A DNA stretch of 64,000 bases from Oncomelania hupensis (GCA_036898135.1 CM072512.1:19820118-19884117), one strand, 5' to 3'. Shown: positions 11,545 through 26,934, numbered from the stretch's first letter. Notes: generated by a model from the sequence alone, not told the origin. Numbers and translations are program-made.

Positions 11545-11743
11545 TTGTTGTTGTTTGTAGATTATAGTCACACGACACTTTCGCATATAGGTGACTACTG
11601 GACCGATTTATACTGACACCAGCGGGCCAGTTGTTGGTAAAGGGAAAAATAATATGATCACACGTTGACCAATCCGGGATTCGAACCAGCGACCTTTCGG
11701 TTACTAGCAAGACGCTCTTACCAACTGAGCTAGCCGGCCCCAC
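11545..11743 (-). mobile_element. tRNA-derived SINE, complete, with 11-bp target duplication
   Basis: On the minus strand it starts with a tRNA-like head: A box TAGCTCAGTTGGTAAGAGC and B box GGTTCGAATCC. A ~110-bp unrelated body follows, and it ends in a caaacaacaacaacg simple tail. The perfect direct repeat ATGGCGTGACG flanks it (11534-11544 and 11744-11754). The anticodon arm does not pair properly, so it is not a functional tRNA gene. It may be transcribed by RNA polymerase III if the boxes are intact. Confidence 0.92.
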
Positions 11744-11754
11744 ATGGCGTGACG

Positions 11755-12301
11755 CAACACGGTATACAGTTATTACAAGGGGCTCGATCACGTAGGCCTA
11801 TTTACTACCGGAAGTACGCTACCCTAGGCGCACTCTATCGGATTGTCTTCCCCGAAGGTGGAGTTTTTTGGCTCATTGAGTTTATCCTACAATAGGTATT
11901 GTTAATAAGTGGTCTTTCGTTGCATAAACAACCGTTTAAGTTTGAATTTTTCATTTGTTTTCTGACAGGGTGTGATTTCCTCTGTTTAACGGTACACCTA
12001 TACGCTCTGTGATCTACTACATGATTATTTTAGCGCTTGAAAGGTAGCTAGCGTTAGCTATTAATAGACACAAAAAATACGGAATTTATTGATTTAAAAA
12101 AATCAACTTTTGAAAGAGTTTGATCTTGTTGTAAGCTAATGTATTTCAGTGGGGCAATATTCACTGTGAACGTTAAACGGAACTATCGCGGGTGGGCATG
12201 GTTGAAGTGGGTCCATTTTAATAATTGTATCAGTGGTACCTGCATATTTGAGGAAACAATGGTATTGAATTGAAAATATTAAGACAGTGAAAACTTTTAA
12301 A
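11755..12301. other. No supported gene
   Basis: AT-rich unique-looking sequence. No family match seen. Confidence 0.45.
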
Positions 12302-12745
12302 TTTTTGACTCGTGAGTGTTATGTACTCACCCCATCACCAAAACGTTTTTTAAAAACGGGTTTTTGCAAATCTACGAGATGAATCCTAATAGTCCACAAA
12401 TAATATCCCACCTCCCCCCGCCCCCCTCCCCCCTCCCCCCTCCCCCCCAAAAAAAATTAAATTAAAATAAAGAAATAAAAAAATAAAATTAAAGAAATAA
12501 ACGTTCCTCCATCCGTCCGCACAACTGAAATCATACCTTTTTCGCTTAGCTTTTGATTAACTTACATGCATTTCCCCCCTCTTTTATTTTATGGGGAGTC
12601 TGTTTTGGATGTGTAATTTTGTTAAAAAATAGTGTGTTTTGTTGTACCTCAATGTTACTAAACATGTTTATCTTTTTGTGAAATGTGAATGAATGTGTGA
12701 GTATGCGCAATGAGTCTTTGTGAGTTTCGCGCTATATAAATGCTG

Positions 12746-12820
<75 letters not shown>

Positions 12821-12842
12821 TATTTTATTTATTTTATTTTTT

Positions 12843-12905
<63 letters not shown>

Positions 12906-13181
12906 GTTATCATCATCAACATCATTGTGTTTCCGCCGTCCGCCGTATTTCTGTCTGCCGTTCGCCGTCTGTGCAAACACTTTAAAGTGGCTAAGGAGGT
13001 GCCGGAGGTCAATGTCATCTCAGAGTCAAGGGCATAGAAAGATCAAAGTCGGTTCTACTTTGCATTTTAATGCTAACCGCCTAACGTGTAATTTTTTTTT
13101 TCCTGGGCATTCATCTTCATGTTAAATATTGCGAGTTCCATAAGGAGCATGTGAGTCATATGGGCTTTACCCCTCTAGTTT
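12302..13181 (+). repeat. Family A interspersed repeat, copy 2 (deleted and interrupted)
   Basis: Family A start (tttttgactcgtgagtg) and end (gagcatgtgagtcatatggg, then ctttacccctctag) are both recognisable. The interior is shortened: the gtggctaagg block jumps directly to the agtcaagggcatagaaagat block. A SINE-type 3' tail and two microsatellites (12640-12905) interrupt the ccgtccgccg block. Confidence 0.65.
12640..12905 (+). repeat. SINE/LINE 3' tail with (TTA)n and (ATC)n tracts
   Basis: The text gcgctatataaatgc at 12730 is a common invertebrate SINE 3' terminus and is followed by (TTA)n (12747-12822). An AT-rich bridge and (ATC)n (12846-12905) come next. The long Asn, Leu/Ile and Met runs that can be translated here are artefacts. 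Confidence 0.7.
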
Positions 13182-13610
13182 TTTGGGGTGGTTGGGTAGG
13201 GAGGTAATGTCGTTTTTTTTAGGACCCCGATGAAATGGCTCGAAGGTGGGTGACCGAGGGAACGACGAGAAGAAAGAGGGGAAATGAGTTATGGTATCGA
13301 ACGCTGTGCCAAAATAGAAATTAGCTTGCGGGCATTGTTAGCTAGGAGAGGGAGAGGAAAATTCGCGACTGTTGCCCCACCCCTGCCCACGTTCGATCTC
13401 CTTCACGTCTCAGTGGCGTTAATTAGGCAAAAAGCAAGGAGCATGAAGCGTACTTGTGTGCTCTGTAGGTCCAGAGACAACAGCGGGAAATGTTAAAGCA
13501 ATGCAAGCCCTCCTGTATGTTATATACCGAGTTTTAATACTCTAGCCTTGGCAGTGACTGAAAACGGGCGTTTGAAATAAATCTCTCTCTCCCTCCCTCC
13601 CTCCCTCCCT

Positions 13611-13643
<33 letters not shown>

Positions 13644-14383
13644 GCAAATGCATTTATTATTCATTATTATCATTTATCATTCATATTATTGCGATGGTGT
13701 ATATCCTATCCTATCCTATCCTAAGCTGTGGATCTTAGTACTTCAAGGAGATCTGAAGTTCCACAGAATCAGAGAACTTACTTTTCTTGTCCCGCGATTT
13801 CTGCAGAACAGTTTCAATGGACTCGCGCATCAGATCTCTGTTGAGCTTACTAATTCTCTCTCTGTTGTGGACGACCAAAAATGGATTGTGTATGTGTATG
13901 TGTGTGTGTGTGTGTGTGTGCGTGTGAGAGAGAGAGAGCGAGAGAGAGAGAAAAAGAAAGAGAGAGAGGTGAGCAGTGGAGGAGGTGGGGGTATATTGGG
14001 GATTCTCCTGCGTACCTCCTTATACCCACCAACAGTAGAGTTGGATCTTGAATACCGCTCCGCCTCAACGCTGAGCTTGATCATTATTTAAGGTAGCGCG
14101 TGCAGACATAACGGAGAAAGCAGAAGGATGCGGAGGCATGAGGCTTATTGCAGGGGTGAGCATTCTGCACTTGGGAAAGAAGAACTGAGTATTCTAGTAC
14201 ATAATACCACATCAGCGATGCCAGACCGGCAGTCAAGCGTACACTCTCGCATTTTTTCTTGCACCGCTTGCATTCGTTCGAGCATATAAGGTTTCTGCTT
14301 AGAAGATATAGAAAGTAGAACAAAATAAATACAGATTGGTCTCTGCCATAAATTATTAGAGAGGATGATAAGTATTACTGCTT

Positions 14384-14455
<72 letters not shown>

Positions 14456-15971
14456 TCTACGAGACTACAGTTATGATCATACTGATATCGTATGTGATGT
14501 CAGTCTGGCATTATTTTCCGAGGATGTATTTGTAGGTTAGATAATTTTACTTCATTTTATTTTCGAGTTTCAACTTTGAACTTTTCTTTGTCTTGCGATT
14601 TGAAGTTATTCCCGCATCAGATCACGGGAAACGTGCCTCTTGATTATCCCGGTATAATCCTGTCATTGTTCAACTTTCTTCTGTTGAACTATTCCGCTGC
14701 TCTGAGTTTGAAATTTTCTGAACCTTTCATGTTAGAAGAATGATGAAAGAACCAGGAAGGAGCGTCCCATAATGTCTGAAGAGAAGCTCATTGTACCGCC
14801 TTTTCGATTCTTTCTTGAAAATAAAAAGGGAATAAAAAAATAAAATGATGTCATTGTCACAAACAAACCGACAGAGGAGACGCAAAATATGAACGGATAT
14901 AAGGCACTTCTTTGAAGTACAATAGTTGTTGACATATATCTTTGTCTCTGTCTGTCTGTCTGTTTTATACCACACTCTTATCCTCCCTTCCCTCCTCTCT
15001 CTCTCTCTCTCTCTCGGCACTCGTATCCTCTCTCTTCCTCTCTTTCTCCCTTCCCCGTCCCCTCCACTCCGCCCCCCCGACCCCCTACCACCCTCCACCA
15101 GTTTTTTCCGGAACTCTTGCCTTCCATCCATCCTACAGGCACCTCATGATGAAGATGGTTATTATTATACTTTTTCTTTTTAGACGTCCATTTTCTTTTC
15201 TGCCTCTCTTTTCGCATCGACCACCTGAAACAGGTTCAATTTCTCCCATTTATTATTCCTCTTCAATGAAGACTTGAGCTGTTTTCATTTGTTGTAGCAG
15301 GTGCAGGCCACGAAACACCATGCAACGTGCGCTTTTTAAATCGCATGGGGTTATAAACCAAGAACTACGAGGAAATGATTTGCAGGTGCAGTGTCTTGCA
15401 ATTTTATTTAATAAACTTCTTCGCATGTGGAATTTCTTAACCGTACCCTATTATTCCTCTTTTTTTTTTTTTCTCCAGTTGCTCACGTACTTAAAAAGGC
15501 CAAGTAGGATGTTTGGAGCAGAAATATTTTCTGTTTGATTAAACCGCTGTTGTCGCAACCCCAATTAATCAGTGCAAAGCGATCGCTTGTTGTTTTTCTC
15601 TCACTCCTCCCAGCTTTTGTTTTGTTACCCGAACTCTTTTCATCCGTTATTGGAAAGTTAATTTGCTTCCTCTACACAAGAGTGTCAATTTTAAGATTTT
15701 TAAAAAAACATTTCTCGAGCTAGAGCTTCATTGTCATTTAAGATCAGATTCTCCGCTAGTGTCATTCGCCATTACTTCTATCGGTAACATCCGACTGCCT
15801 GTCCGTCAGATCTCGTGTGAACGAGATAAACTGGTACATGGCGAGTTTTTTTGTTTAAAAAATTTTCTTTTTTTAAAATCACGATGCTGGAACAAAGCCG
15901 CCCAACCACATGCGGCGGCCAGCAACTTCTTCACAACATCGTGTCTTCTTTCTGGATAGGTAGGTAGATAG
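13182..15971. other. No supported gene; several simple repeats
   Basis: Holds CT/CCCT-rich DNA at 13581-13643, a short (TATCC)n at 13703-13722, (GT)n then (GA)n at 13893-13968, (GAT)n at 14386-14455 and CT/CCCC-rich DNA at 14985-15080. Open frames on both strands here mostly follow the simple repeats. Confidence 0.55.
14386..14455 (+). repeat. (GAT)n microsatellite
   Basis: About 70 bp of uninterrupted GAT. Confidence 0.97.
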
Positions 15972-16024
15972 ATATTCAGTGTTTATGGAGTCCAGCGGAT
16001 TGCTAAGAGCCGAATCAGGACCAC
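15972..16024 (-). repeat. Isolated LINE/family B-type 3' tail
   Basis: On the minus strand it reads gtggtcctgattcggctctt, then agcaatccgctgga. This is the terminal motif shared by family B and the RNase H-bearing LINE, here without recognisable upstream sequence. A near-identical fragment is at 25661-25713. Confidence 0.7.
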
Positions 16025-16104
16025 TCTTCTTTCTGGGGATTATTTGCTGCTTCCTGTTCTAGGACAGATTAGACGTTTTCGAAGCAAGAGATATTACTTG
16101 TTTA

Positions 16105-16289
16105 AAAAGAAAAAAAGAAAGTTCTCTTATATAACGCACTTACAAGCTCAGAGAGCTTCTCAAGGCGCTGGCCTGTAATATCCAGCAATCACACAATAGT
16201 TTGCTGAAGTCAGGATTCGAACCCACGTCGCCCAAGACGCATTCACAACAATTAATTCGTGCGCTCTGACGACTGAGCTATACCTGCCA
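16105..16289 (-). mobile_element. tRNA-derived SINE
   Basis: Minus-strand head: TATAGCTCAGTCGTCAGAGC (A box) and GGGTTCGAATCCT (B box). A body follows, then a 3' end with ggccagcgccttgagaagct and a gcgttatataagag terminus. That 3' end resembles the ends at 26935-27112 and 31028, which carry other heads. No clear target duplication was found. Confidence 0.8.
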
Positions 16290-16330
16290 GCCGAGACTAT
16301 TTATCTGCTTCATGTTATATACACACATGT

Positions 16331-18483
<2,153 letters not shown>

Positions 18484-19013
18484 TCTTTTAGTTTTCAAGC
18501 ACCCACGGTTTTGAATGCGCTGCCTGCTGGTTTAAGACATTTTTTAAGGACCTTGTTTCCTTCAAGAGCTGCTTAAATACGCACTTGTTCCGCATGGCGT
18601 TTTCTGTGTAAATAGTAAGAACATTAATAATACTTTCTGAATGATGCTGGACATGATGTAGTGCGAATGTTGTGATGATGTGGTGTGTTGTGTGTGTAGA
18701 TTTGGATGTGAAGCCTAACATTCTTAATAATTCTCATTTTATTTAATGCTGTTAAATTGTTTTAATGCTGTATTTTGTTTTACCTGCAGGGTGTGTTTGA
18801 CTCCATAACTTTATATGACTGATGAGTGATGTATGTTACTATGTTTACCTATCCTTTAGTGCTGTATACATGTTATAGGCCAATGAAGTGTATGACACGA
18901 AGAATGACTGTGCAAGAAAGGATGTATTTCACTGTCGCCATGCCACACCAAAATCCTTGTAACGTTTTTACTTGGTAAATAAATATTCTTATCTTATCTT
19001 ATCTTATCTTATG
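18484..19013 (+). mobile_element. LINE 3' end with (TTATC)n tail, copy b
   Basis: The start translates, with one or more frame breaks, to SFQAPTVLNALPAGLRHF followed by a KTHLFRMAF-like ending, a common CR1/RTE-type reverse-transcriptase C-terminus. About 400 bp of 3' UTR follow, with ggtaaataaatattc just before (TTATC)n at 18988-19013. Confidence 0.7.
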
Positions 19014-19083
19014 ATGCGTACGAATGATGTGTGTAAGCCCATTGAGCTGTTATTCTAATGAAAAATGCGTTGTATAAATGCAA

Positions 19084-19167
<84 letters not shown>
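19014..19167 (+). repeat. SINE/LINE 3' tail with (ATT)n
   Basis: Reads cccattgagctgt ... atgcgttgtataaatgcaaa and then 83 bp of (ATT)n (19085-19167). It matches the common gcgctttataaatgc(ATT)n type of retroposon terminus; see 12730 and 51141 for relatives. Confidence 0.7.
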
Positions 19168-19758
19168 TGAAACTTGGTATTTAGTTAGAACATAAAGATC
19201 TCTACTTGCTGACACAATGTTATGCATATCGGGTTACGTCATCATTGTCGGTCATCATTTTTGTTCTCTTCTAATCACCATTTGTCCCAAACTACTGGAA
19301 AGATTTTGTTCAAACGTGGCATTATTTAAACTTTACAGATGCCTTCAACATAAAGCCAAACTTATGCAAATGGATTGACGACATTATTGTGACATAATTA
19401 AAGAAAAAAAAATTGTATGTAATTGGAGTGTACAGATGCCTTGAACCTAAAACAAACCTTATGTATATCGCTTGACGTCATCGTGATGACGTTATTAAAA
19501 AAAATTACTTTGTAGTTATTAAAATAAATAAATAAATAAAAATTAAAAAAAAAAATTATTGGGTGCAACAACGTAATAAATAAACACCATTGTTACGATA
19601 TTGGAATTTCGAACATTACAGATGAACCCTTCAATGAGCCCAGAACTCCCAGTGGACACGAGGGTCCAGCACTAAAAATAAAGAAATAAATAATTGTAAA
19701 AAATTATTTTACACTATTTTAATTTGTTAGTTTGTTAAAAAAAAACACTTTCTTTCTA
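19168..19758. other. No supported gene
   Basis: AT-rich sequence with A-runs; a target TA at 19757-19758 precedes the transposon. Confidence 0.5.
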
Positions 19759-19788
19759 CAGGGTGAGCACAAAAACACTCCTTGATTT
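19759..19788 (+). repeat. Left terminal inverted repeat of the Tc1/mariner element
   Basis: 30 bp from CAGGGTGAGCAC to CTTGATTT. It differs from the right terminus at the ninth base (G instead of T). This is the likely transposase binding and cleavage site. Confidence 0.95.
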
Positions 19789-19930
19789 TAAATATTCATT
19801 AAATGACAAGTTGGGTGATTATTTTCACAAAATTGTTGTCTACAGTTGCAGAAATTAATGAATTTTTGTTTCCACGTTGTTTCAAGGTCCCAATGTTAAT
19901 CTTACCCGCTAGGTGGCAGCCCAATCCAAG

Positions 19931-20992
19931 ATGGCGTACACCCCACAACAACGTAGCTGGTGTGGTTTGGAATTTGGAAAATCAAACAGTGTTACAATTG
20001 TGCAGCGTTCGTTCAGACACATCCATCACAACAATCCACCTTCTAACAAGTCGATTTTGAAGTGGTACAATGATTTCATTGAGAGAGGATGCATCTGTGA
20101 TCAGAGACAGGGACATTCCGGCCGCCCAGCAGTGTCAGATGAAGTTGTCGAGAGGGCCAGAGACACTTATCTTTGCAGCCCCAAGAAGTCGACACGCAGA
20201 TGTAGACATGAGTTACAACTTCCACAAAGCACAGTATGCAAGACCTTACGCAAACGCTTGAGGTTTACACCTTATAAACTGCAACTGGTCCAAAAGTTAT
20301 ACCCGCAAGACCAAAGAACGCGCTATGATTTCTGCCACAGTTTACAGGAGTCAATGGAAAATGATCCTGATCTACTGTCAAAGATAATCTTCAGTGATGA
20401 AGCAACCTTCCATTTGAGTGGAAAGGTGAACAGACACAATGTGAGAATATGGGGGACTCAGAATCCTCATGCCACTCTCGAGTTTGAACGTAACTCTCCC
20501 AAAGTGAATGTGTTTTGTGCAGTAACAGAGAGGGCTGTGTACATGTATGGACCTTTTTTCTTTGAAGTATTAACCATCACTGGCCCAACCTACATCAAGA
20601 TGTTACAGAACTGGTTGCTGCCAAGACTAGCTGCTGAAGGTGATGACTACATTTTTCAGCAGGATGGTGCACCGCCACACTGGTCTGTCAATGTCCGCAC
20701 ATTTCTCAACACAAACCTACCCAGCCGATGGATTTGCCGTGCTGGACAAGTGTTTTGCAAATGGCCCCCAAGATCACCAGACCTAACTGTCTGTTACTTT
20801 TTCCTGTGGGGATATGTCAAAGACAAAGTTTACATCCCTCCATTGCCCCAGACCATGGAGGAGGTGCAGGAACGTATCACAGAAGCTCTTCGCACGATTA
20901 CACCAAATATGCTGCAGAAAGTATGGACTGAGCTTGATTATCGCATTGATGTTTACCGGGCAACAAGAGGGGCACATATCGAGTGCCTTTGA
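19931..20992 (+). CDS. Tc1/mariner-superfamily transposase, intact
   Basis: The encoded DDD transposase of 353 residues would bind the terminal inverted repeats and cut and paste the element into TA sites in the nucleus. I start it at the ATG in AAGATGGCG (19931), a good Kozak context; the frame is open slightly further upstream but without an ATG. Residues 1-70 form a helix-turn-helix DNA-binding region ending QGHSGRP. A second paired-domain-like helical part (about 75-125) follows. The catalytic core has FSDEATFHLSG (D156), FQQDGAPPHW (D245) and WPPRSPDLT (D284), so the last two acidic residues have 38 residues between them. The C-terminus has LWGYVKDKVY and ends in LDYRIDVYRATRGAHIECL. This pattern is the one often annotated as Tc3-like transposase in arthropods and molluscs. 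There are no stops or frameshifts. Activity is inferred, not shown. Confidence 0.96.
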   Translation: MAYTPQQRSWCGLEFGKSNSVTIVQRSFRHIHHNNPPSNKSILKWYNDFIERGCICDQRQGHSGRPAVSDEVVERARDTYLCSPKKSTRRCRHELQLPQSTVCKTLRKRLRFTPYKLQLVQKLYPQDQRTRYDFCHSLQESMENDPDLLSKIIFSDEATFHLSGKVNRHNVRIWGTQNPHATLEFERNSPKVNVFCAVTERAVYMYGPFFFEVLTITGPTYIKMLQNWLLPRLAAEGDDYIFQQDGAPPHWSVNVRTFLNTNLPSRWICRAGQVFCKWPPRSPDLTVCYFFLWGYVKDKVYIPPLPQTMEEVQERITEALRTITPNMLQKVWTELDYRIDVYRATRGAHIECL

Positions 20993-21089
20993 CATCAACC
21001 CATATCACATAAAACTTTGTTAATTTCTGCTACTGTAGACACCAAGCTTGTAAAAATATTCACTCAGCTTTTCTCGTAATAAATAATTT

Positions 21090-21119
21090 AAATCAAGGAG
21101 TGTTTTTGTGATCACCCTG
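21090..21119 (-). repeat. Right terminal inverted repeat of the Tc1/mariner element
   Basis: Reverse complement starts CAGGGTGATCACAAAAACAC; followed outside by the target TA. Confidence 0.95.
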
Positions 21120-21121
21120 TA

Positions 21122-22981
21122 TTTCTTTCTTTTTTCTTTTTTTTTTTTAATAGAGAGACTAATTATTATCAGATCGTACTTCATCTTCAGTATTGTTAGT
21201 ATGTAAGAAGCTAATATATCCCATTCTTTTCTTCCTCCTTCTAACGACTTGGACTTTTCTGGAGTGAGATTCTCAGTTCTGTCTCTTCCACACAGTTTGT
21301 TCTGTTTGGTACACTACACATAGATCACGCTGTTATTCTTTCTTCCCAATCCCTTGTTTTTGGAGGATTGACAGTCATGTACATGGCGAGGATTTATCGA
21401 TTGATCTAGCGACCGCCAATTCTGTTCATTATTCTCTCGCTTGTCCAACCTTTCTTTCGCGTGTGACAATTCTACACGGACGTAGTAGACGTTTTTCCCC
21501 CACCCTTCATTTGCCAAATACCTTAGGACTAACAGGGTTTTAGTCACTTCTTGCATTGCGGTCGGTCGGGATTTGGGATGATGGAGATAGGAGTGGGAGG
21601 GATTGACGTGACATGGTCGCAGAATTGGAGAGGTGGTGATAGTCTGGCTATTACCGCGACTGCAGTTTTGAAGAGGGCTAATGTGACCTTTCGAAGTTCC
21701 AGTGCAGCGCAGCGCAGCGCAAAACAAGTCTTTGTTTCTCTCACAGGAATTGAATAGGTCAACATCGATTGTATCGCAACTCAGTTGCAGACCCACGAAT
21801 GCAATCGACCAAGGTGAATACATGGATTTTGACATAGTACAACTGAGTAAAACTAGCAGCGTAATGAAATCTAGAACATAGTATAAACTAAAGTAGCTTT
21901 TGTTAAAATCTATATTTTGTCTGTAAGGTTTGAATAAACCATTAAAACAACAACACACAAACACCCCTCTTCCCCCTCCCCCAACTTTTCGTGTCTTGTT
22001 ATGGCACATTGTTTCGCCACCGCCATTCTAAGAACTTTAAATTTACGACATCTCTTAACATCTTATGTTTTCCCTTGGCAGCTTCTTGATGATGCAAAAT
22101 TAGTTTATGATACCTTTTTAAAAAATATTTTTAGGTAATTAACTTTTTGGTGTGTGTTTGACAACACTGACCTTCTTTCTAAAAGTTATTGAGAGGTGAA
22201 CGGAAACAGGGCTATCGGCATTTTTTTTTAGCAAGAATATTTCCGAAGCGAACGAGGAGAGGAATATAGAAAAGAAAAAAAAAAGAAGAAAGAAAAACAA
22301 TAGAAAATTCAAGATATTGATAGAAAGTGAAAATGTCGTTGAATAGGACGGCGTGGAAGACGCCAATATAATATTTCGAATAAGGAAAGAAATTACAGTC
22401 TTGGTTAAAGCAGTGGGAAAGACGTCAAAATAAGATTTTATAGAAAGCAAATATTTCCTGTAAAAAGAGTTTTTGTTCCTCTTGGGTTGTCAGTGTTCTT
22501 CTGTGAGAGGCAGTGCTAACGAGCGACTTTCGTGCGGGGATCGTGTTTTCCAGTTAGCTGAAATTCTAAAACGTCTAGGATGGAGACGATAGACCCCGAG
22601 CTTCACGGCTTTAACCGGCTATCAACCCGCCATTAACGATGCGACTACGCCGCACACGACGGATCAAATGTGCATTTGTCAGGTCAAGAAGAAAGAACGC
22701 GTGGTCGTCGTTGCAGCATTTTTTCATATTTTGTCTCATAATTTATCATTTTCGCGCTAATGCTTGTTTACACACACTATAGTCGATCGTGGGCGCCACT
22801 TGATTGCTCTGATCTATTTAGGATATACAATCATACGAATCAATCGACCATTACTAGGTGTTGATTGATGCGATTATTTCCCAAGGCTGCTAGCTATTTC
22901 TTTACAGCCAACATTCTGGAGCTAATACTAGCCAAAAGCCGGTAAGAAACTGAACCTGTGAAAACAATTGCTAGTAGTAAG
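21122..22981. other. No supported gene
   Basis: The longest frame (21314-22009, minus, 231 codons) has no domain, no credible composition and no neighbours that support it, so it is not called. A gcagc-type short repeat lies at 21705-21722. Confidence 0.5.
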
Positions 22982-24380
22982 ATTTTTGACTCACATGCAT
23001 AGCAGTGTGAGTCTATGTACTCACCCTCCCAAAAACAATTTCCAGAATTTTGCAAAACTGTCCGAGATGGAGTCCTAAATAGTCCCAAAATTATATTGAA
23101 AAAAAAAATTCCGTCCGTCCCTCTGTCTGCCCGCCGTCTGCTGTCTGCCTGTGCAAAAACTGTAAAGTGGCTAAGTACTCAGAACCTATTTCAACAATCA
23201 AAACAAAGCTTGGTAAGGTGATGAATACTCACGAAACATCATAAATGATCAGTGAATGAATTACTTCACGTCAAGGTCACAAGGTCATCAAATGTGTCAA
23301 AAAATGACACATTTTCCACAAAATTTCACTTTTTTTTTCTAGGTTATTAATATTGAACCTATGATTCTTTGGTGCATGATAGATATCAATGAGACACCTA
23401 TTCTGTGCAAATTTGGTCAACCTCACTTCAAGATCAAGGTCACTGGAGTTGCTCAAAGTCGATTAATATAGGTACTTTGAAGTGTCCCTAAATTATGACA
23501 AATATATTGTCCAAACTTGTATTTAGAGATCATAGATTGAGCTTTCATATATGTTCCGTTTTTGGCGTTGATCTTGATGTTCAATGTCATTTTAGTCCTT
23601 GCAAAAACATTTTTTTAAAGGAAGGGCGGAAGGGGTTGGTGGAGGGAGGGGGGAGTATGTCAACGTACAATGGAATGGCTGTTTATTTCACCCATAATAT
23701 GCAACAACATTCAAGGTCAAGAGCATAGAAAGATCAAAGTCGGTATTACTTTGCATTTGAATATCATCTTTTCATTTGTTGTTTTTTTTTCTGGGCATTC
23801 ATAGGAATGCCTGTTTTTGTGTGTTTAAAAAAAAAATTATCCCCACTTTGTTGAAATTTAGTGCTTTAAATTACAACTGTTTCTTTCATTATTTGTTCTT
23901 TCTCGTTCCTAATCTGTTCCACTACCTTTTTTCTTGAGAACTCTCCCAAAACTCCTCATTTGTGTATGTCAGTCTGTTGATATGGGACGCTTTCTGCCAA
24001 ATAGTCACTAGGGCTTTCTGTGGTATTATTATTTAGCAATGTAGGCATTTTATATGTATGTGTTTTGTTAATATGGTATAATGATGTTTATATTCTATTT
24101 TGTTTTTGTAAACGGGATTTCAATAAATTAGAGTAAAGCCTCAGCGTCTTCAGCATGGCATGCCTTCATTGTAGACTGGCTGGTGGATTGCCTTCAGTGT
24201 CACCAGCAGATCTTTTATACGGATCGGTAGTCCTCTTTCAACCAAGTTGTGATCCTGATTCGGCTCTTTGCAGAGTGCTATACCCTATAAACAATGACTA
24301 AACTCATTTTTTGATGTTAACTGTAAGCGAGTTCCATAAGTATCGTGCGAGTGATATGGGCTTTGCCCTTCTAGTTTTGT
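22982..24380 (+). repeat. Family A interspersed repeat, copy 3, split by family B
   Basis: This copy has a full start: ttttgactcacatgcatagc, then gtgtgagtctatg, itself a small hairpin. The blocks ccgtccgtccctctgtctgc, gtggctaagtactcagaacc, gcatgatagatatcaatgag and gatcaaagtcggtattactt follow in order. It ends gagttccataag ... gatatgggctttgcccttct. A family B copy (23824-24301) is inserted shortly before the end. TCAAGGTCA motifs are at 23271, 23434 and 23711. Confidence 0.75.
23824..24301 (+). mobile_element. Family B copy inserted in family A
   Basis: Runs from ttatccccactttg to ctataaacaatgacta. Family A wording stops before it (ctgggcattcat) and resumes after it (gatgttaactgtaagcgagt). 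Several internal deletions are present compared with 5643-6215. Confidence 0.8.
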
Positions 24381-25713
<1,333 letters not shown>

Positions 25714-26247
25714 AGAGAGAGAGATATAGGTGCGTGCTTGAGCCACTCTCTGCTATTATGGCTTCCAACAACTCCCCGCTTTACAGATTCCTTGATGCGA
25801 CAGGTGCTTTGGTGCTTGACGTTGGGTGAACATGTGAAATGCACTAGGCAACGCATGTTTCCCGTTGCGCTACCGTTGACAGAAAATCGATACAGCCATT
25901 TCAGGGGCAGGCAAATAGCAGTACAGGGCTGCCCCTGGCTGCGCTTGTTCGTTACAAGAGTTGTTTCCCTTGAAGCAGGAGCGTTCAATTCCTGGCACGT
26001 TCTCTTGCAAGCTTGCAGGGGCTGTTGAGGCGTCCAGATGGAGGTGAGGGAAGCTGTCGCACATCTAGCACATCTATTTCTCTCACCACCCTTGATGTAT
26101 GGGCAAGATTCTGCAAAGTAAACACTTTTTAAAGGCCTTCCGGTGGTGAAGAGAAAAAAAAATAACAATGAGCACTGATGTCCCGTTTCCGGTTTAAAGT
26201 TCCCTTCAAATACCAACCGCTATTACTTTTATTGAAGACGGAAATGT

Positions 26248-26327
<80 letters not shown>

Positions 26328-26934
26328 CTCTCCCCCTTCCTCCTTCTTTTGTTTGTCTGTTCGCCTGTAGTAATAGTATAAGTTGTTTTGTTGTTGTTGC
26401 TTTTATTGTTGTTTTTGTTGTCGTTGTCTAAATATCCACACGTCTTTGATATGGCCACCAAGACCCATGTTGATTCTTTTTATACGCGATTCTTATGGGA
26501 AAGCAATGGGATGAATTTAATTTAATTTAATGAATAGGTGCTCAGGGTGTTAGTTGGATGTACTGACTTGACCTCCTCAGACCTATGGATGCCAAGTAAC
26601 TGCCTGGGCTCACAACCCTCCCAGACATTGACTCCATCGTGCTTTTGGTAGGGGGAGAGGGAGGGAGTGAGGAAGACCGGATTTTGTGTACCATCAAGGA
26701 GATTGAAGAAGAAGGTGGAGGGCGACGTAAATAGTTTACTGGCCATGCAATACAGTTTATTGCTGCCCTGTCTGATCTGTATCATCTTGCTTCCGGCACG
26801 CCACATCACTGCGATACATTTTCATCCTGTCCCGCATTTTCGCAGACGATATACTGTTATCTGTAGACATAATTCCGAGTTCGGAACACAAATCTTCTCT
26901 CACCTTTAACTCTTACACTAGTGCGATGATATGA
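25714..26934. other. No supported gene; (TC)n tract at 26252-26333
   Basis: The (TC)n tract is about 80 bp and nearly pure. The rest has short open frames only. Confidence 0.5.

Larger units (their letters stand above)
19759..21119 (+). mobile_element. Complete Tc1/mariner-superfamily transposon
   Basis: The element is 1361 bp long with inverted termini CAGGGTGAGCAC... (19759-19788) and CAGGGTGATCAC... (complement of 21090-21119). They match at 29 of 30 bases. It is flanked by the TA dinucleotide on both sides (19757-19758 and 21120-21121), the canonical target duplication of this superfamily. A single uninterrupted transposase gene fills the middle. The high similarity of the termini and the intact frame suggest a fairly recent insertion. 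Confidence 0.96.

Noticed and set aside
11690..11743. Functional tRNA gene
   Set aside because: A and B boxes are present, but the anticodon stem does not pair and the sequence continues into a SINE body and tail with target duplications.
12668..13037. Poly-Asn, poly-Met, poly-Leu/Ile frames on both strands
   Set aside because: They are translations of (TTA)n and (ATC)n; the same applies to poly-Glu at 8.8 kb, poly-Asp/Ser/His at 16.8 kb and Arg/Glu runs at 25.5 kb.
13703..13722. (TATCC)n resembling the LINE L2 tail
   Set aside because: The adjoining sequence (ctaagctgtggatcttagta) does not match the L2 3' end, so no LINE copy can be claimed.
21314..22009. 231-codon minus-strand frame
   Set aside because: No recognisable domain, ordinary composition for a chance frame, no supporting neighbours; it sits in unannotated intergenic sequence next to the transposon.
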